From Pirellulimonas nuda (GTDB lineage: Bacteria > Planctomycetota > Planctomycetia > Pirellulales > Lacipirellulaceae): a DNA stretch of 64,000 bases. The stretch covers positions 3,782,001-3,846,000 of the forward strand of contig NZ_CP036291.1 of the NCBI RefSeq assembly GCF_007750855.1, written 5' to 3'. The notes under the pieces are model-generated. The model saw only the letters and a program-made list of their open reading frames with translations, was not told the DNA's origin and ran no database searches. Shown piece by piece: positions 53,990 through 62,990 of this stretch. How positions within the stretch are numbered: the first letter of the stretch is position 1; each line of letters starts with the position of its first letter. A program made the translations under genes and the position numbers.

Positions 53990-54385
53990 ATGGACGCCGA
54001 GTTCTGGCGCCTCGTCCAGCGGGCCATGCTACTGCCGCCTCACGTACGGGGCAGCATTGGGCACGAGCTCTTTGAGCGCGCCGTCTACCTCATGACGCAA
54101 GGGCTGCGCATGCGGTTCCCCGAGTCGTCGAACGACGAGTTCGACCAGATGCGGCGCGAACGATTGACGCGGCGACGCGATCTGGACTCTCGGCTTGACG
54201 AGCTCTTCGCGGCTGAGCAGATCGACGACGTAGGCGACGAACTTCCGCATTTAAGAACAAGGTCGCCCCTTTGCACCAAAGTCCCTGCCGGAGCGCCGTC
54301 GCAATCGCCTCTCCTACAAGCACCAGCCGCCGCGACCCAGGGTGCTACACTTTCTCAACCATCCGCTGTGTGCGTCGGTTCCTAG
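53990..54385 (+). CDS. Small hypothetical protein
   Basis: A possible 131-residue protein. The first ~85 residues (MDAEFWRLVQRAMLLPPHVR, FERAVYLMTQGLRMRFPESS, RRRDLDSRLDELFAAEQI) look like a helical coding sequence; the last 45 are low-complexity and may not be native. No recognisable ribosome-binding site or family. Confidence 0.35.
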   Translation: MDAEFWRLVQRAMLLPPHVRGSIGHELFERAVYLMTQGLRMRFPESSNDEFDQMRRERLTRRRDLDSRLDELFAAEQIDDVGDELPHLRTRSPLCTKVPAGAPSQSPLLQAPAAATQGATLSQPSAVCVGS

Positions 54386-54453
54386 ACTAATCCGCCCCCC
54401 TGCTCGAACCCGCCCCTTCTGTTCCAACCCGCACACCTGTCCTAACCCGCACA

Positions 54454-55875
54454 ATGCATCAGCATCCAATCGTCGCGTCTTGCCGCTGGCTGTCTCTCGT
54501 GACGCTGTTGGCTGCGTGGGTGGCGCCGGGCATGGCGGAGCCGCTGAGGGAGAACGCTGCGGAGCCGCAGGCGCCCGACCTTGCGACCCGTAAGTTTGGG
54601 CACGACTGGCCGACATTTCTTGGGCCCCACGGTGACGGGAAGTCGAAGGAGACGGGCCTCGACTTTGACTGGCCGGACGCAGGGCCGTCGATTGCGTGGC
54701 AGGCGCCGCTAGGGGTGGGTTACGGCGGGCCATCGATTAGCCGTGGGCGGTTGTTTCACTTCGACCGCCACGGCGACCATGACCGGCTCACCTGCCGGGT
54801 GGCCGAAACGGGCGAGTTGCTGTGGAGCGCCGCGTACCCGACGGGCTACGCGGACTTGCTCGAGTACAACAACGGCCCGCGGTGCTCACCGGTCGTGGAC
54901 GGGGACCGGGTCTATACGTTCAGTTCAGAAGGGTTCCTGCGATGCGCGCGCGTGACCGACGGCGATCTGATGTGGCAGATAGACACGGCCAAGCAGTTCA
55001 ATGTCGTCAAGAACTTCTTCGGCGTCGGCAGCACTCCGTTGGTGTTTGGCGACTACCTGATCGTAAACGTAGGCGGCGGCCCCCCGGGCGGACCATCGGA
55101 TGTTTACGCAGCGAGGGGCGAGGAACGCGCCAGCGGCTCTGGGGTCGTGGCGTTTGACAAGCTGCGGGGCACGGTTGCCTGGAAGTGCGCGGACGAGCTG
55201 GCCAGCTACGCGAGCCCCGTCGCCGCCGAAATCGACGGCCGGCCTTGGTGTTTCGTGTTCGCCCGCGGCGGCTTGGTGGCGCTGAATCCGCTGACAGGCC
55301 AGATCGACTTCCAGTACCCGTGGCGGGCGCAGATGTTGGAGAGCGTGAACGCCTCGTCGCCGGTCGTCGTTGGCGACGAGGTGTTTATCTCGGAGACCTA
55401 TGGCCCCGGCAGTTCGCTGCTGCGGGTGCGGCCGGGGGCCTTCGATGTCGTTTGGAAAGACGATCCGCGGACGCGCCGCAAGTCGATGCAACTGCATTGG
55501 AATACCGCCATCCAGCACGACGGGTACCTCTACGGGAGCAGCGGCCGACACAGCAACGGGGCGGAACTCCGCTGTATTGAGTGGTCGACCGGCAATGTCC
55601 GGTGGAACGCGGGATTGTTGGGGCGGTGTTCTCTGCTGTACGCCGACGGCCACCTGATCAACCTTTCGGAGCTAGGCACGCTGCAGGTGCTGAAGGCCAA
55701 TCCGGAGCGGTACGAATTGATGCAGTCCGTGTTGCTGCAAGACGCCGACGGCGAGGAGCTGCTCAAGCCCCCCGCCTGGACCGCGCCGGTCTTGGCCCGC
55801 GGGATGCTCTACGTGCGCGGCGAGGACCGCTTGGTTTGCATCGATCTGGCGAAGCAGCGGGCCCAGTCGCCCTAG
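54454..55875 (+). CDS. Exported PQQ-like beta-propeller protein
   Basis: A 473-residue exported protein (signal peptide SLVTLLAAWVAPGMAEP). FGHDWPTFLGPHGDGKSKET is the typical opening of planctomycete outer-membrane-biogenesis-like propellers. Repeated blade endings VAETGELLWSAAYPTG, VTDGDLMWQIDTAK, KLRGTVAWKCADELASY, STGNVRWNAGLLG follow. It is a structural homologue of PQQ propellers and BamB; residues for PQQ binding cannot be asserted. Next gene (a membrane protein) begins 58 bases on, same strand. Confidence 0.87.
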   Translation: MHQHPIVASCRWLSLVTLLAAWVAPGMAEPLRENAAEPQAPDLATRKFGHDWPTFLGPHGDGKSKETGLDFDWPDAGPSIAWQAPLGVGYGGPSISRGRLFHFDRHGDHDRLTCRVAETGELLWSAAYPTGYADLLEYNNGPRCSPVVDGDRVYTFSSEGFLRCARVTDGDLMWQIDTAKQFNVVKNFFGVGSTPLVFGDYLIVNVGGGPPGGPSDVYAARGEERASGSGVVAFDKLRGTVAWKCADELASYASPVAAEIDGRPWCFVFARGGLVALNPLTGQIDFQYPWRAQMLESVNASSPVVVGDEVFISETYGPGSSLLRVRPGAFDVVWKDDPRTRRKSMQLHWNTAIQHDGYLYGSSGRHSNGAELRCIEWSTGNVRWNAGLLGRCSLLYADGHLINLSELGTLQVLKANPERYELMQSVLLQDADGEELLKPPAWTAPVLARGMLYVRGEDRLVCIDLAKQRAQSP

Positions 55876-55933
55876 CCGCCGACCGCGATTCTCGTTGCGA
55901 TCGCTCACACCGCGCACCTCCGCGCATAAACCT

Positions 55934-57142
55934 ATGTTCGCCGACCCCCAGCACCGCCTGATCGCCTTCACGCGGCTGCTTGCCGTCTCGGTCCTGTGCT
56001 GCCTGGCGTTCTCCTGGCGGCTCTGGGTGTCCAGGCCCCACTACCCGCTGGTTCCCCTGTTTGAGTTTGTCCCCGCCCTAGCGTTCCCCTTCGACTACGT
56101 GCTCCTAGGCTGGCTGGTCGTGTTGCTGCTGGGCGTCGTCTACCAACCGCGCTGCCGGTTGCTGATCACGCTGGTTCTGGGGACGTTTGGGCTGTTGTTC
56201 GTGCAGGATCAGAGTCGGCTCTGGCCGTCGTTCTATCAGTTCAGTTTCCTCTTCCTGCTGCTGGCTTCAAACCGCCGCGTTGACGGCGCCGCAGGCGACC
56301 AGCGCGTCCTCGCAAGCATGCGGTTCGTCTTTGCGATGGTCTTCTTTTGGGGCGGCGTGCAGAAACTCAACCCGTATTTCTTCTATGAAGAGTTCCCCTG
56401 GTTCGTCGAACCAGTGACCCGACTCTGGCCGCTGGCGACGCCCGTTCTGCCGCACATCGCGGTCGCCGCCGCCCTCTTCGAGATGACGATCGGCGTGGGG
56501 CTGCTGACGCGGCGCCTGCGTGGCGCTGCGCTGGGGGGGGCGGTGCTGATGAACCTGCTCATCTTCTTCTGCATCGGTCCGCTCCGCGACAACTGGAACA
56601 ACAGCTCGTGGATGTGGGGCATGACGGTCGCCGCGCAGACGTGGGTGCTCTTCTTCCGAGCCCCCCCCTTCAGCTTCCGGACCATGTTCGCCGCGCCGGC
56701 CCTGCACAACGTCCCGCAATGGCTTGCGGTGATCTTGATCGGCTTCCTGCCGGTGTTGAACAACATCAACCGTTGGGACTCGGCGTTGTCGTTCAACGTC
56801 TACTCCGGCAACGTCGACTACGCAGAGATCCACATGCGCCCAGGCGTGGTTGATCGCCTGCCCGACGAAATTGCCGCCCTGGTCCACGTGCGTTTCGGCG
56901 GGGCCGTGCTCGTTCCGAACGAGTGGAGCCGGCGCGTGTTTCACGCCAATACGTACCCGGAGACGAGGGTATTCAAGGCCCTTTTCCGCGCGGTCTGCGA
57001 CTACCTTCCGGAAGGGTCCGCCGCGTTGTACGTCCGGGAGAAGGCGGGGTGGTTCTTCCCCAAGAGGATCGACCGCTACGAGCTCAACGGCGCCCGGGGC
57101 GTAGAGTTGAGCGATGCTGGCGTTTCGCCCCCCGACGCGTAG
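55934..57142 (+). CDS. Polytopic membrane protein, HTTM/DoxX-like
   Basis: A 402-residue protein with about seven or eight transmembrane helices in the first ~300 residues (LLAVSVLCCLAFSWRLW, VLLGWLVVLLLGVVY, FVFAMVFFWGGVQKLNPYFF, AAALFEMTIGVGLL, WLAVILIGFLPVLN), then a ~100-residue soluble tail. The GGVQKLNPYFFYEEFPWF region resembles HTTM-domain proteins (gamma-carboxylase-like), but key residues of that family are not confirmed. Start ATG 55934 chosen as the one leading directly into the first helix. It may form an operon with the PQQ-like gene. Confidence 0.6.
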   Translation: MFADPQHRLIAFTRLLAVSVLCCLAFSWRLWVSRPHYPLVPLFEFVPALAFPFDYVLLGWLVVLLLGVVYQPRCRLLITLVLGTFGLLFVQDQSRLWPSFYQFSFLFLLLASNRRVDGAAGDQRVLASMRFVFAMVFFWGGVQKLNPYFFYEEFPWFVEPVTRLWPLATPVLPHIAVAAALFEMTIGVGLLTRRLRGAALGGAVLMNLLIFFCIGPLRDNWNNSSWMWGMTVAAQTWVLFFRAPPFSFRTMFAAPALHNVPQWLAVILIGFLPVLNNINRWDSALSFNVYSGNVDYAEIHMRPGVVDRLPDEIAALVHVRFGGAVLVPNEWSRRVFHANTYPETRVFKALFRAVCDYLPEGSAALYVREKAGWFFPKRIDRYELNGARGVELSDAGVSPPDA

Positions 57143-57566
57143 CATTAGTGGCGACAACCGCTACGGATACGGCGTTTCACTCCGTCGCCTGGCTCAACGA
57201 TTCCAACGTTCCATCAGTCCCCGCGGAAACAGCGTCGCACGCCGCGCGAGGGTAGGGACTTCGGGCCACGGCCGAGTGATGGATGATCTGACAGTGCTCG
57301 CGTCAGCCCTCGTTTGGGTGCAGGGCCGATGCGACGGGGAAGGAAGGAAGGGCGGCCCCCGCTTCGTCGTGCCCGAGTTGAGGACTTCCACCCACAAGAG
57401 GCCCGGATGCACCAATGGCTTCCCGGCACGGCTCGGGCCCCGTGCGGCTCGGCCCCGGAGTGATGTTCGGCGAGCCTGAATGCCCGCTACGCTACTTGCT
57501 TTGCGCTGGATGATGGCGAGAATCGGTATTGTTGCCTCTCTTCTCTTTCGGGCACAGGATCGCGGA
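57143..57566. other. Intergenic region upstream of the DUF1549/DUF1553 gene
   Basis: About 420 bp with no convincing gene and no clear promoter motif. The downstream reading frame extends into it as far as 57480, so the DUF1549/DUF1553 gene could begin earlier. Confidence 0.4.
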
Positions 57567-60500
57567 ATGCGTCACAGCCCCACCATCTCTCAAGAGCAGG
57601 CCGTCCCGGCGGCCGGCCACGCCGCAAACGCAGTGCATCCCGTAGCAGCGGCGCTGCGTAGATCGCCCGCCTCCCGCATCGCGGGCGCCCTGCCACTGGT
57701 CGTGCTCCTTGTAGGGATGGCGTCTGCGGGGACGTGCCGCGCGGCCGACCCGGACCCGTCGGCTGGCGGCGTAAACTTCGGCGTCGACATTCTCCCGTTG
57801 CTCTCGGACCGCTGCTTCTTGTGCCATGGGCCAGACGAAGCGGGACGCGAGGCGGACCTTCGGCTCGACGCCGCCCAGCACGCCCTCGCGGACCGAGGGG
57901 GTTACCGAGCCATCGCGCCGGGCGACGCCGGCGCGTCGGAGGTGATCAAACGCGTGACGGCCGCCGAGGACGACGACCTGCGGATGCCCCCGCGTGGTTC
58001 GGGCAAGGACCCGCTGACCGCGGAGCAGGTGCAACTGATACGTCGCTGGATCAACTCCGGCGCCAACTGGCAGAAGCACTGGTCCTTCGAGCGGGTCGAG
58101 CGGCCCGCGACTCCCGACGCGTCGCCCGATGATTGGGGCCAGAACCCGATCGACCGCTTCGTCCTCGCCGGCTTGGCGGCCGACGGGCTGCGGCCCGCAC
58201 CCGAGGCGCCCAGAGCGGCACTGCTCCGCCGAGCGTCGCTGGCGTTGACAGGCCTGCCGCCGACGACAGAAGCGCTCGACCGCTACCTCGCCGACGCAGG
58301 CCCCGACGCGTACGAGCTCGCTGTCGACCGCCTGCTCGCTTCGCCCCACTACGGCGAGCGCATGGCCTACACCTGGCTCGAGCTGGCCCGCTACGCCGAT
58401 TCGGACGGCTACCAGCAGGACGAGAACCGCGACAACTGGCCGTGGCGCGACTGGGTGGTCGACGCCTACAACCGCAACATGCCGTTCGATCGGTTCACGA
58501 TCGAGCAGTTCGCGGGCGACCTGCTGCCCGAAGCGACTCCGGAGCAAGTGATCGCTACCTGCTTCCACCGCAACCACCTGACCAACGGCGAAGGGGGGCG
58601 CGATCGAGAAGAATCCCGCGTCGATTACGTCTTGGACCGGGTCAACACGATGGGGACGGCGTGGCTGGGGCTGACACTGGGTTGCTGCCAGTGTCACACG
58701 CACAAGTACGACCCCATCACGCAGCACGAGTACTACGCCCTCACCGCGTTCTTCAACTCGATCGACGAGAACGGCCACGCCGGCAAGCAGGCGGCCCCGT
58801 ACTTCGCCCTCAAGCTCCCCGACGACTCGCCGTACCGCCAGAATCGTTTGCGGCCGCTGCTCGACGCGGTCAACGGAGCTGGGAAGGAGATCCGCCGAGC
58901 GGAGCAAGAGGCCGCCGAGCAGTTCCAGGACTGGCTCGCGCAGACATCGGCGGCGGTCAACCAGAGCGACAGCTCGCCGGTCCAGTGGCGTCCGCTGCAC
59001 GCGGCCGAGCTTACCGCCACCGAACCGAAGCTCTCGTTGACGCAAGAGCAGGATCAAGCGATCTTCGTCGGCCACGAGGACAACCCAGACAAGGTCAACT
59101 TCTACGTCGCCGCCGAGGCGCCGCTGCCGTCGGTCACGGCGCTGCGTATCGAAGCGCTGCCGCACCCCTCGCACACGGCCGGGGGGCTGGCGCGATCGAA
59201 CAGCGGCAACTTTGTGCTCACCGGCGTCGAGATGCGGCTGCGGCGCCCCGGCAAGAAGGACTCGTTGCCGCTGAAGATCGCCTCGGCGGAAGCAGACTTC
59301 GAGCAAGACGGCTACGGCGCCGCAGCGACCATCGACGACCGCACCGAGACCGGGTGGGCCGTGTGGAGCGGCGACATCGGACGCCCGCGCACGCTGCTGT
59401 TGCGTCTGGAGCAGCCCGCAGAGCTGCCCGAAGGGACGCTCCTGGTGGTGAGGCTGAAGCACGAATCGGGGAACGCGAAGCACTACCTCGGCCGCTTTCG
59501 GCTGGCGGCGACCGACGCCCCCACCCCCTCGCTCGACATCCTCCGCAACAAACCGCTGGTATACCTCCGCGGCGAAGGCGCCGCAGAGCGTCTCTCCAAG
59601 CCGCGGCGTGACGAACTCTTCGCCCACTTCCTCGACCACCACGGAAGGGTCGGCATCGCGAGGGGCAGGCAGACCGTCGCCCGGCTGAAGCTGGAAGAGG
59701 CCCGCAAGGACGCCTCGGTCAACGTGATGGTGCTGCGTGAACGCAAAGAGCCCCGCACCACTTGGGTGCTGGAACGCGGGGTGTGGAACCAGCACGGCGA
59801 CGTGGTTTCGGCAGACATCCCGGAGGCGCTCGGCGCCCTGCCGGAGCAGGCCCCGCGCGATCGGCTGGCGCTCGCCCACTGGCTGGTCAGCCGCGACAAC
59901 CCGCTCACCGCGCGCGTCGCGGTCAATCGCTACTGGCAGAACCTGCTCGGCGCGGGGCTGGTGCGCACGCCGGAAGACTTCGGCCTCCAGGGGGAACGCC
60001 CCACCCACCCCGAGCTGCTCGATTGGCTCGCCGCGGAGTTCATGGAATCGGGATGGGACGTCAAACACATGCAGCGGCTGATCGTCACCAGCCGCACGTT
60101 CCGCCAGTCGTCGCGGCTGCGTCCGGAGCTGATGGATCGCGACCCCGCCAACCGGCTGCTGGCGCGCGGCCCGCGCCACCGGCTGGCCTCCGCGTTGCTG
60201 CGCGACCAGGCGCTGGCGGTATCGGGCCTGCTCGCCGAGCAGGCGGGGGGAGAGCCCGTCTACCCGTACCAGCCGGATGGGGTTTGGTACGACGCGAGTC
60301 AAGGCAAGTTCCAGTACGTGACCGGCGAAGGAGACGACCTCTACCGCCGCAGCCTGTACGGCTTCTGGCGGCGCAACGCCCCCCCGCCCGCGATGTTCGA
60401 CGCCGCCGACCGCCGGACCTGCATCGCGAGCGTCGTCCGCACCAACTCCCCCATGCACGCGCTCAACCTGCTGAACGACCCCACCTACGTCGAGGCCGCC

Positions 60501-60794
60501 CGCGCGCTCGCCCAGCAGGCGCTCGCCCACGGCGGCCCCGCACCGGCCGACCAGATCGACTGGGCGTTCGCCCGCGTGTTGGCCCGCGGCCCCGACCCCT
60601 TCGAAGCAGACGTGTTGCAGCGCCGGCATGAGGCCTACCTCCACCGGTTCCAGGCAGAGCCCGCCAAGGCCCAACAGCTCATCGCCATCGGCCGGTCCCC
60701 GGTCGATGACGCGGCAGACCCGGTGCGGCTGGCGGCCCTGACCGCGACGATGAACGTGCTGCTCAACCTCGACGAGACGCTGAACCTGGAATAA
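57567..60794 (+). CDS. DUF1549/DUF1553 planctomycete cytochrome protein (PSCyt1-PSCyt2-PSD1)
   Basis: About 1075 residues, exported (signal LPLVVLLVGMASAGTCRA). Order: planctomycete cytochrome C domain (VDILPLLSDRCFLCHGPDEA with a CxxCH heme site, DDLRMPPRGSG), DUF1549 (PIDRFVLAGLAADGLRPAPE, LLRRASLALTGLPPTTEALD, RYADSDGYQQDENRDNWPWR, with a second CxxCH in GCCQCHTHKYDPI), a ~200-residue beta-rich insert, and DUF1553 (PRDRLALAHWLVSRDNPLTA, RVAVNRYWQNLLGAGLVRTP, HPELLDWLAAEF, MHALNLLNDPTYVEAARALA). The DUF1501 gene follows after two bases. Start uncertain; the frame reaches 57480. The pair probably acts in periplasmic electron transfer; substrate unknown. Confidence 0.93.
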   Translation: MRHSPTISQEQAVPAAGHAANAVHPVAAALRRSPASRIAGALPLVVLLVGMASAGTCRAADPDPSAGGVNFGVDILPLLSDRCFLCHGPDEAGREADLRLDAAQHALADRGGYRAIAPGDAGASEVIKRVTAAEDDDLRMPPRGSGKDPLTAEQVQLIRRWINSGANWQKHWSFERVERPATPDASPDDWGQNPIDRFVLAGLAADGLRPAPEAPRAALLRRASLALTGLPPTTEALDRYLADAGPDAYELAVDRLLASPHYGERMAYTWLELARYADSDGYQQDENRDNWPWRDWVVDAYNRNMPFDRFTIEQFAGDLLPEATPEQVIATCFHRNHLTNGEGGRDREESRVDYVLDRVNTMGTAWLGLTLGCCQCHTHKYDPITQHEYYALTAFFNSIDENGHAGKQAAPYFALKLPDDSPYRQNRLRPLLDAVNGAGKEIRRAEQEAAEQFQDWLAQTSAAVNQSDSSPVQWRPLHAAELTATEPKLSLTQEQDQAIFVGHEDNPDKVNFYVAAEAPLPSVTALRIEALPHPSHTAGGLARSNSGNFVLTGVEMRLRRPGKKDSLPLKIASAEADFEQDGYGAAATIDDRTETGWAVWSGDIGRPRTLLLRLEQPAELPEGTLLVVRLKHESGNAKHYLGRFRLAATDAPTPSLDILRNKPLVYLRGEGAAERLSKPRRDELFAHFLDHHGRVGIARGRQTVARLKLEEARKDASVNVMVLRERKEPRTTWVLERGVWNQHGDVVSADIPEALGALPEQAPRDRLALAHWLVSRDNPLTARVAVNRYWQNLLGAGLVRTPEDFGLQGERPTHPELLDWLAAEFMESGWDVKHMQRLIVTSRTFRQSSRLRPELMDRDPANRLLARGPRHRLASALLRDQALAVSGLLAEQAGGEPVYPYQPDGVWYDASQGKFQYVTGEGDDLYRRSLYGFWRRNAPPPAMFDAADRRTCIASVVRTNSPMHALNLLNDPTYVEAARALAQQALAHGGPAPADQIDWAFARVLARGPDPFEADVLQRRHEAYLHRFQAEPAKAQQLIAIGRSPVDDAADPVRLAALTATMNVLLNLDETLNLE

Positions 60795-60796
60795 CG

Positions 60797-62257
60797 ATGA
60801 CCTTCCCCAGCCACAACCCGAACGACCCGCTGGCGATCCATCGGCGCCAGGTCTTGCAGTGGGGCGGCTACGGGCTGGGCGCCATGGCGCTTCAGTCCCT
60901 GCTGTCGAAGGAGGCCGGCGGCGCCCCGCTCGGCTCGACCGGCGGCCTGCACTACCGGGCCACGACCAAGAGGGTCATCTTCTTGACGCAGTCGGGCGCG
61001 CCGTCGCAGATCGAGCTGTTCGACCCCAAGCCGCAACTGGTCGCCCGCTCCGGTCAGGAACTCCCCGGCTCGGTCAGCATGGGCCAGCGGCTCACGACGA
61101 TGACCGCCGGCCAGTCGCGGATGGCGGTCATGCCCGCCGTGACCACGTTCAAGCCGTACGGCGAGTCGGGCATCGAGCTGGGCGACTGGATCCCCCACAT
61201 CGCCGGCATCGCAGACGACATCTGCGTCGTGCGTTCGATGCAGACCGACTTCATCAACCACGCCCCTGCCCTCACGTTCATGCTCACCGGCAGCCAGCTC
61301 CCGGGCCGGCCCAGCCTGGGCGCCTGGTCGAGCTTCGGCCTCGGCACGCTCAACGCAAACCTTCCGGAGTTCGCCGTGCTGGTCAGCAAGACGGGCAACT
61401 CCGGCGACCAACCCCTGTACGACTACTACTGGGGCGCCGGCTTCTTGCCCTCCAGGCACCAAGCGGCCAAGCTCCGCGGCGGCGCCGAACCGGTGCTCTA
61501 CCTCAAGAACCCCGCCGGCATCGACCGCCAGACCCGCCGGCTCCAGCTCGACGCCCTGGCCGAGCTGAACCAGCACAAGCACGACGCCTGGAGCGACCCA
61601 GAGATCACGACCCGGATCGCCCAGTACGAGATGGCCTACAAGATGCAGCGGTCCGTCCCGGAGCTGGCCGACCTCTCCCAGGAGCCTCAGTCCACCTTCG
61701 ACCTGTACGGCGAAGAGGCCAAGGAGCCCGGCACGTACGCCTTCAACTGCTTGATGGCCCGCCGCATGGTGGAACGCGACGTCCGCTTCGTGCAGGTCTT
61801 CCTCGGAGACTGGGACCACCACGTCAAGATGCGGACCCGCTCGCCCGCCCGAGCGGCTACCTCCGACCGGCCCTCGGCCGCCCTGGTGAGAGACCTCAAG
61901 CAACGCGGCATGCTCGACGACACCCTGGTGGTCTGGGCCGGTGAGTTCGGGCGCGGCGTCACGGCTCAGACGAAGTCGTCCGACCCGCTCTCGGACCCCA
62001 ATGTAGGCCGCGACCACCACCCCCGCTGCTTCTCGCTGTGGATGGCCGGCGGCGGGCTCAAGCGGGGACACGTGCACGGCGCCACCGACGACTACTGCTA
62101 CAACGTGGTGGAAAACCCGGTGCACATCCACGACCTGCAGGCCACCATCCTCCGCCTGATGGGGGTCGACCACGAGCGGCTCACCTACCGCTTCATGGGA
62201 CGCGACTTCCGCCTGACCGACGTCCACGGCCGCGTGGTGCACGACATCATCGCTTGA
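60797..62257 (+). CDS. DUF1501 protein
   Basis: A 486-residue member of DUF1501, an alkaline-phosphatase/sulfatase-superfamily-like family that pairs with DUF1549/DUF1553 proteins, as here (two-base gap). The N-terminus has a twin-arginine-like HRRQVLQWGGYGLGAMAL, suggesting Tat export. Family motifs: KRVIFLTQSGAPSQIELFDP, GDWIPHIAGIADDICVVRSM, NHAPALTFMLTG, RPSLGAWSSFGLG, VWAGEFGR, GRDHHPRCFSLWMAGGGLK and HATILRLMG-type end (LQATILRLMGVDHERLTYRF). Likely periplasmic. Confidence 0.95.
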   Translation: MTFPSHNPNDPLAIHRRQVLQWGGYGLGAMALQSLLSKEAGGAPLGSTGGLHYRATTKRVIFLTQSGAPSQIELFDPKPQLVARSGQELPGSVSMGQRLTTMTAGQSRMAVMPAVTTFKPYGESGIELGDWIPHIAGIADDICVVRSMQTDFINHAPALTFMLTGSQLPGRPSLGAWSSFGLGTLNANLPEFAVLVSKTGNSGDQPLYDYYWGAGFLPSRHQAAKLRGGAEPVLYLKNPAGIDRQTRRLQLDALAELNQHKHDAWSDPEITTRIAQYEMAYKMQRSVPELADLSQEPQSTFDLYGEEAKEPGTYAFNCLMARRMVERDVRFVQVFLGDWDHHVKMRTRSPARAATSDRPSAALVRDLKQRGMLDDTLVVWAGEFGRGVTAQTKSSDPLSDPNVGRDHHPRCFSLWMAGGGLKRGHVHGATDDYCYNVVENPVHIHDLQATILRLMGVDHERLTYRFMGRDFRLTDVHGRVVHDIIA

Positions 62258-62869
62258 AGCCGCGCCGCCCTCCGTCGGCCCCGCGCCAACGCGGCCGATG
62301 GTTTTGTCCTTTTGTCCGGTGTCTGGCGGCATGTTTTTCGTCGGCTCGCGGGTAACCGAGGGGGGCGGCTGCTGTGGCGTAACGACTTACGTCGACCGAC
62401 GCGCCTGCCGGCCGCGTTGGGCGGGACAAAACCCTCCGACCGGCGTACACAATTCCCCCCAATCGGACACCTCGGGGACGAAACCGTGCGCAGCGGGCGC
62501 CGCCGGACCGGCCGCGCCGTCCGCGCGCACCGCCCCCGGCTCGGCTTCCTCCGGCGGAGGTCGATTGCTACGCGATTATCCCGCCGGGGGTGGCTATTTG
62601 CGAGCGCGTTCTAGAAAGACCGCCGGCATTGACGGCGGCTGGGCGCCCATCGGGTTCGTCGAATGTAAGCAGCGAACGCACGCCGCCGCGACGCCTGCTG
62701 AGGTCCTGCGCCGTTGCGAACGCCCGGACGCGACGCTGGAGGGGGGCTCCGGCTGTCCCGGGGGATGGGTCAAGAATGAGTCCACCATCCTAAAACGAAC
62801 CACGAAGCACACGAAGAACGTCAACAGGGATGACCCATGACCCAGTGACACTGACCACAGGAGGCGCGC
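62258..62869. other. Intergenic region without a clear gene
   Basis: GC-rich sequence with short frames lacking recognisable motifs. Its end holds the left arm of an inverted repeat at 62798-62961. Confidence 0.4.
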
Positions 62870-62961
62870 ATGCCTAAGGTCGACATCGCCATCGACGATC
62901 GTCCGAAGGCGATCCCTTCGTACGTCCTTCGTGCCCCGTCGTGACCTTCGTGGTCAGTCTC
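62798..62961. repeat. Inverted repeat of CACGAAG type, possible MITE-like element
   Basis: Left arm AACCACGAAGCACACGAAGA (62800-62819) and right arm CTTCGTGCCCCGTCGTGACC then TTCGTGGT (about 62927-62955) are complementary in blocks. CACGAAG-rich inverted repeats of this kind recur in many bacterial genomes. A tiny ORF lies between the arms. Confidence 0.5.
62870..62944 (+). CDS. Very short ORF with strong ribosome-binding site
   Basis: ATG 62870 is preceded by AGGAGG at five bases' distance. It encodes 24 residues (MPKVDIAIDDRPKAIPSYVL at the start) and ends in the right arm of the inverted repeat. It could be the start of a gene truncated by the repeat or a true small protein. Low certainty. 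Confidence 0.25.
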   Translation: MPKVDIAIDDRPKAIPSYVLRAPS

Positions 62962-62990
62962 GATTTGGTGGCGAAGCTCCTGAGCCGATC

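Noticed and set aside
57492..60674. A 1060-codon open frame on the minus strand
   Set aside because: It is antisense to the DUF1549/DUF1553 gene, whose motifs are clear; the antisense protein has no recognisable features.
60635..62332. A 565-codon minus-strand frame
   Set aside because: Antisense to the DUF1501 gene; composition typical of a GC-driven shadow.
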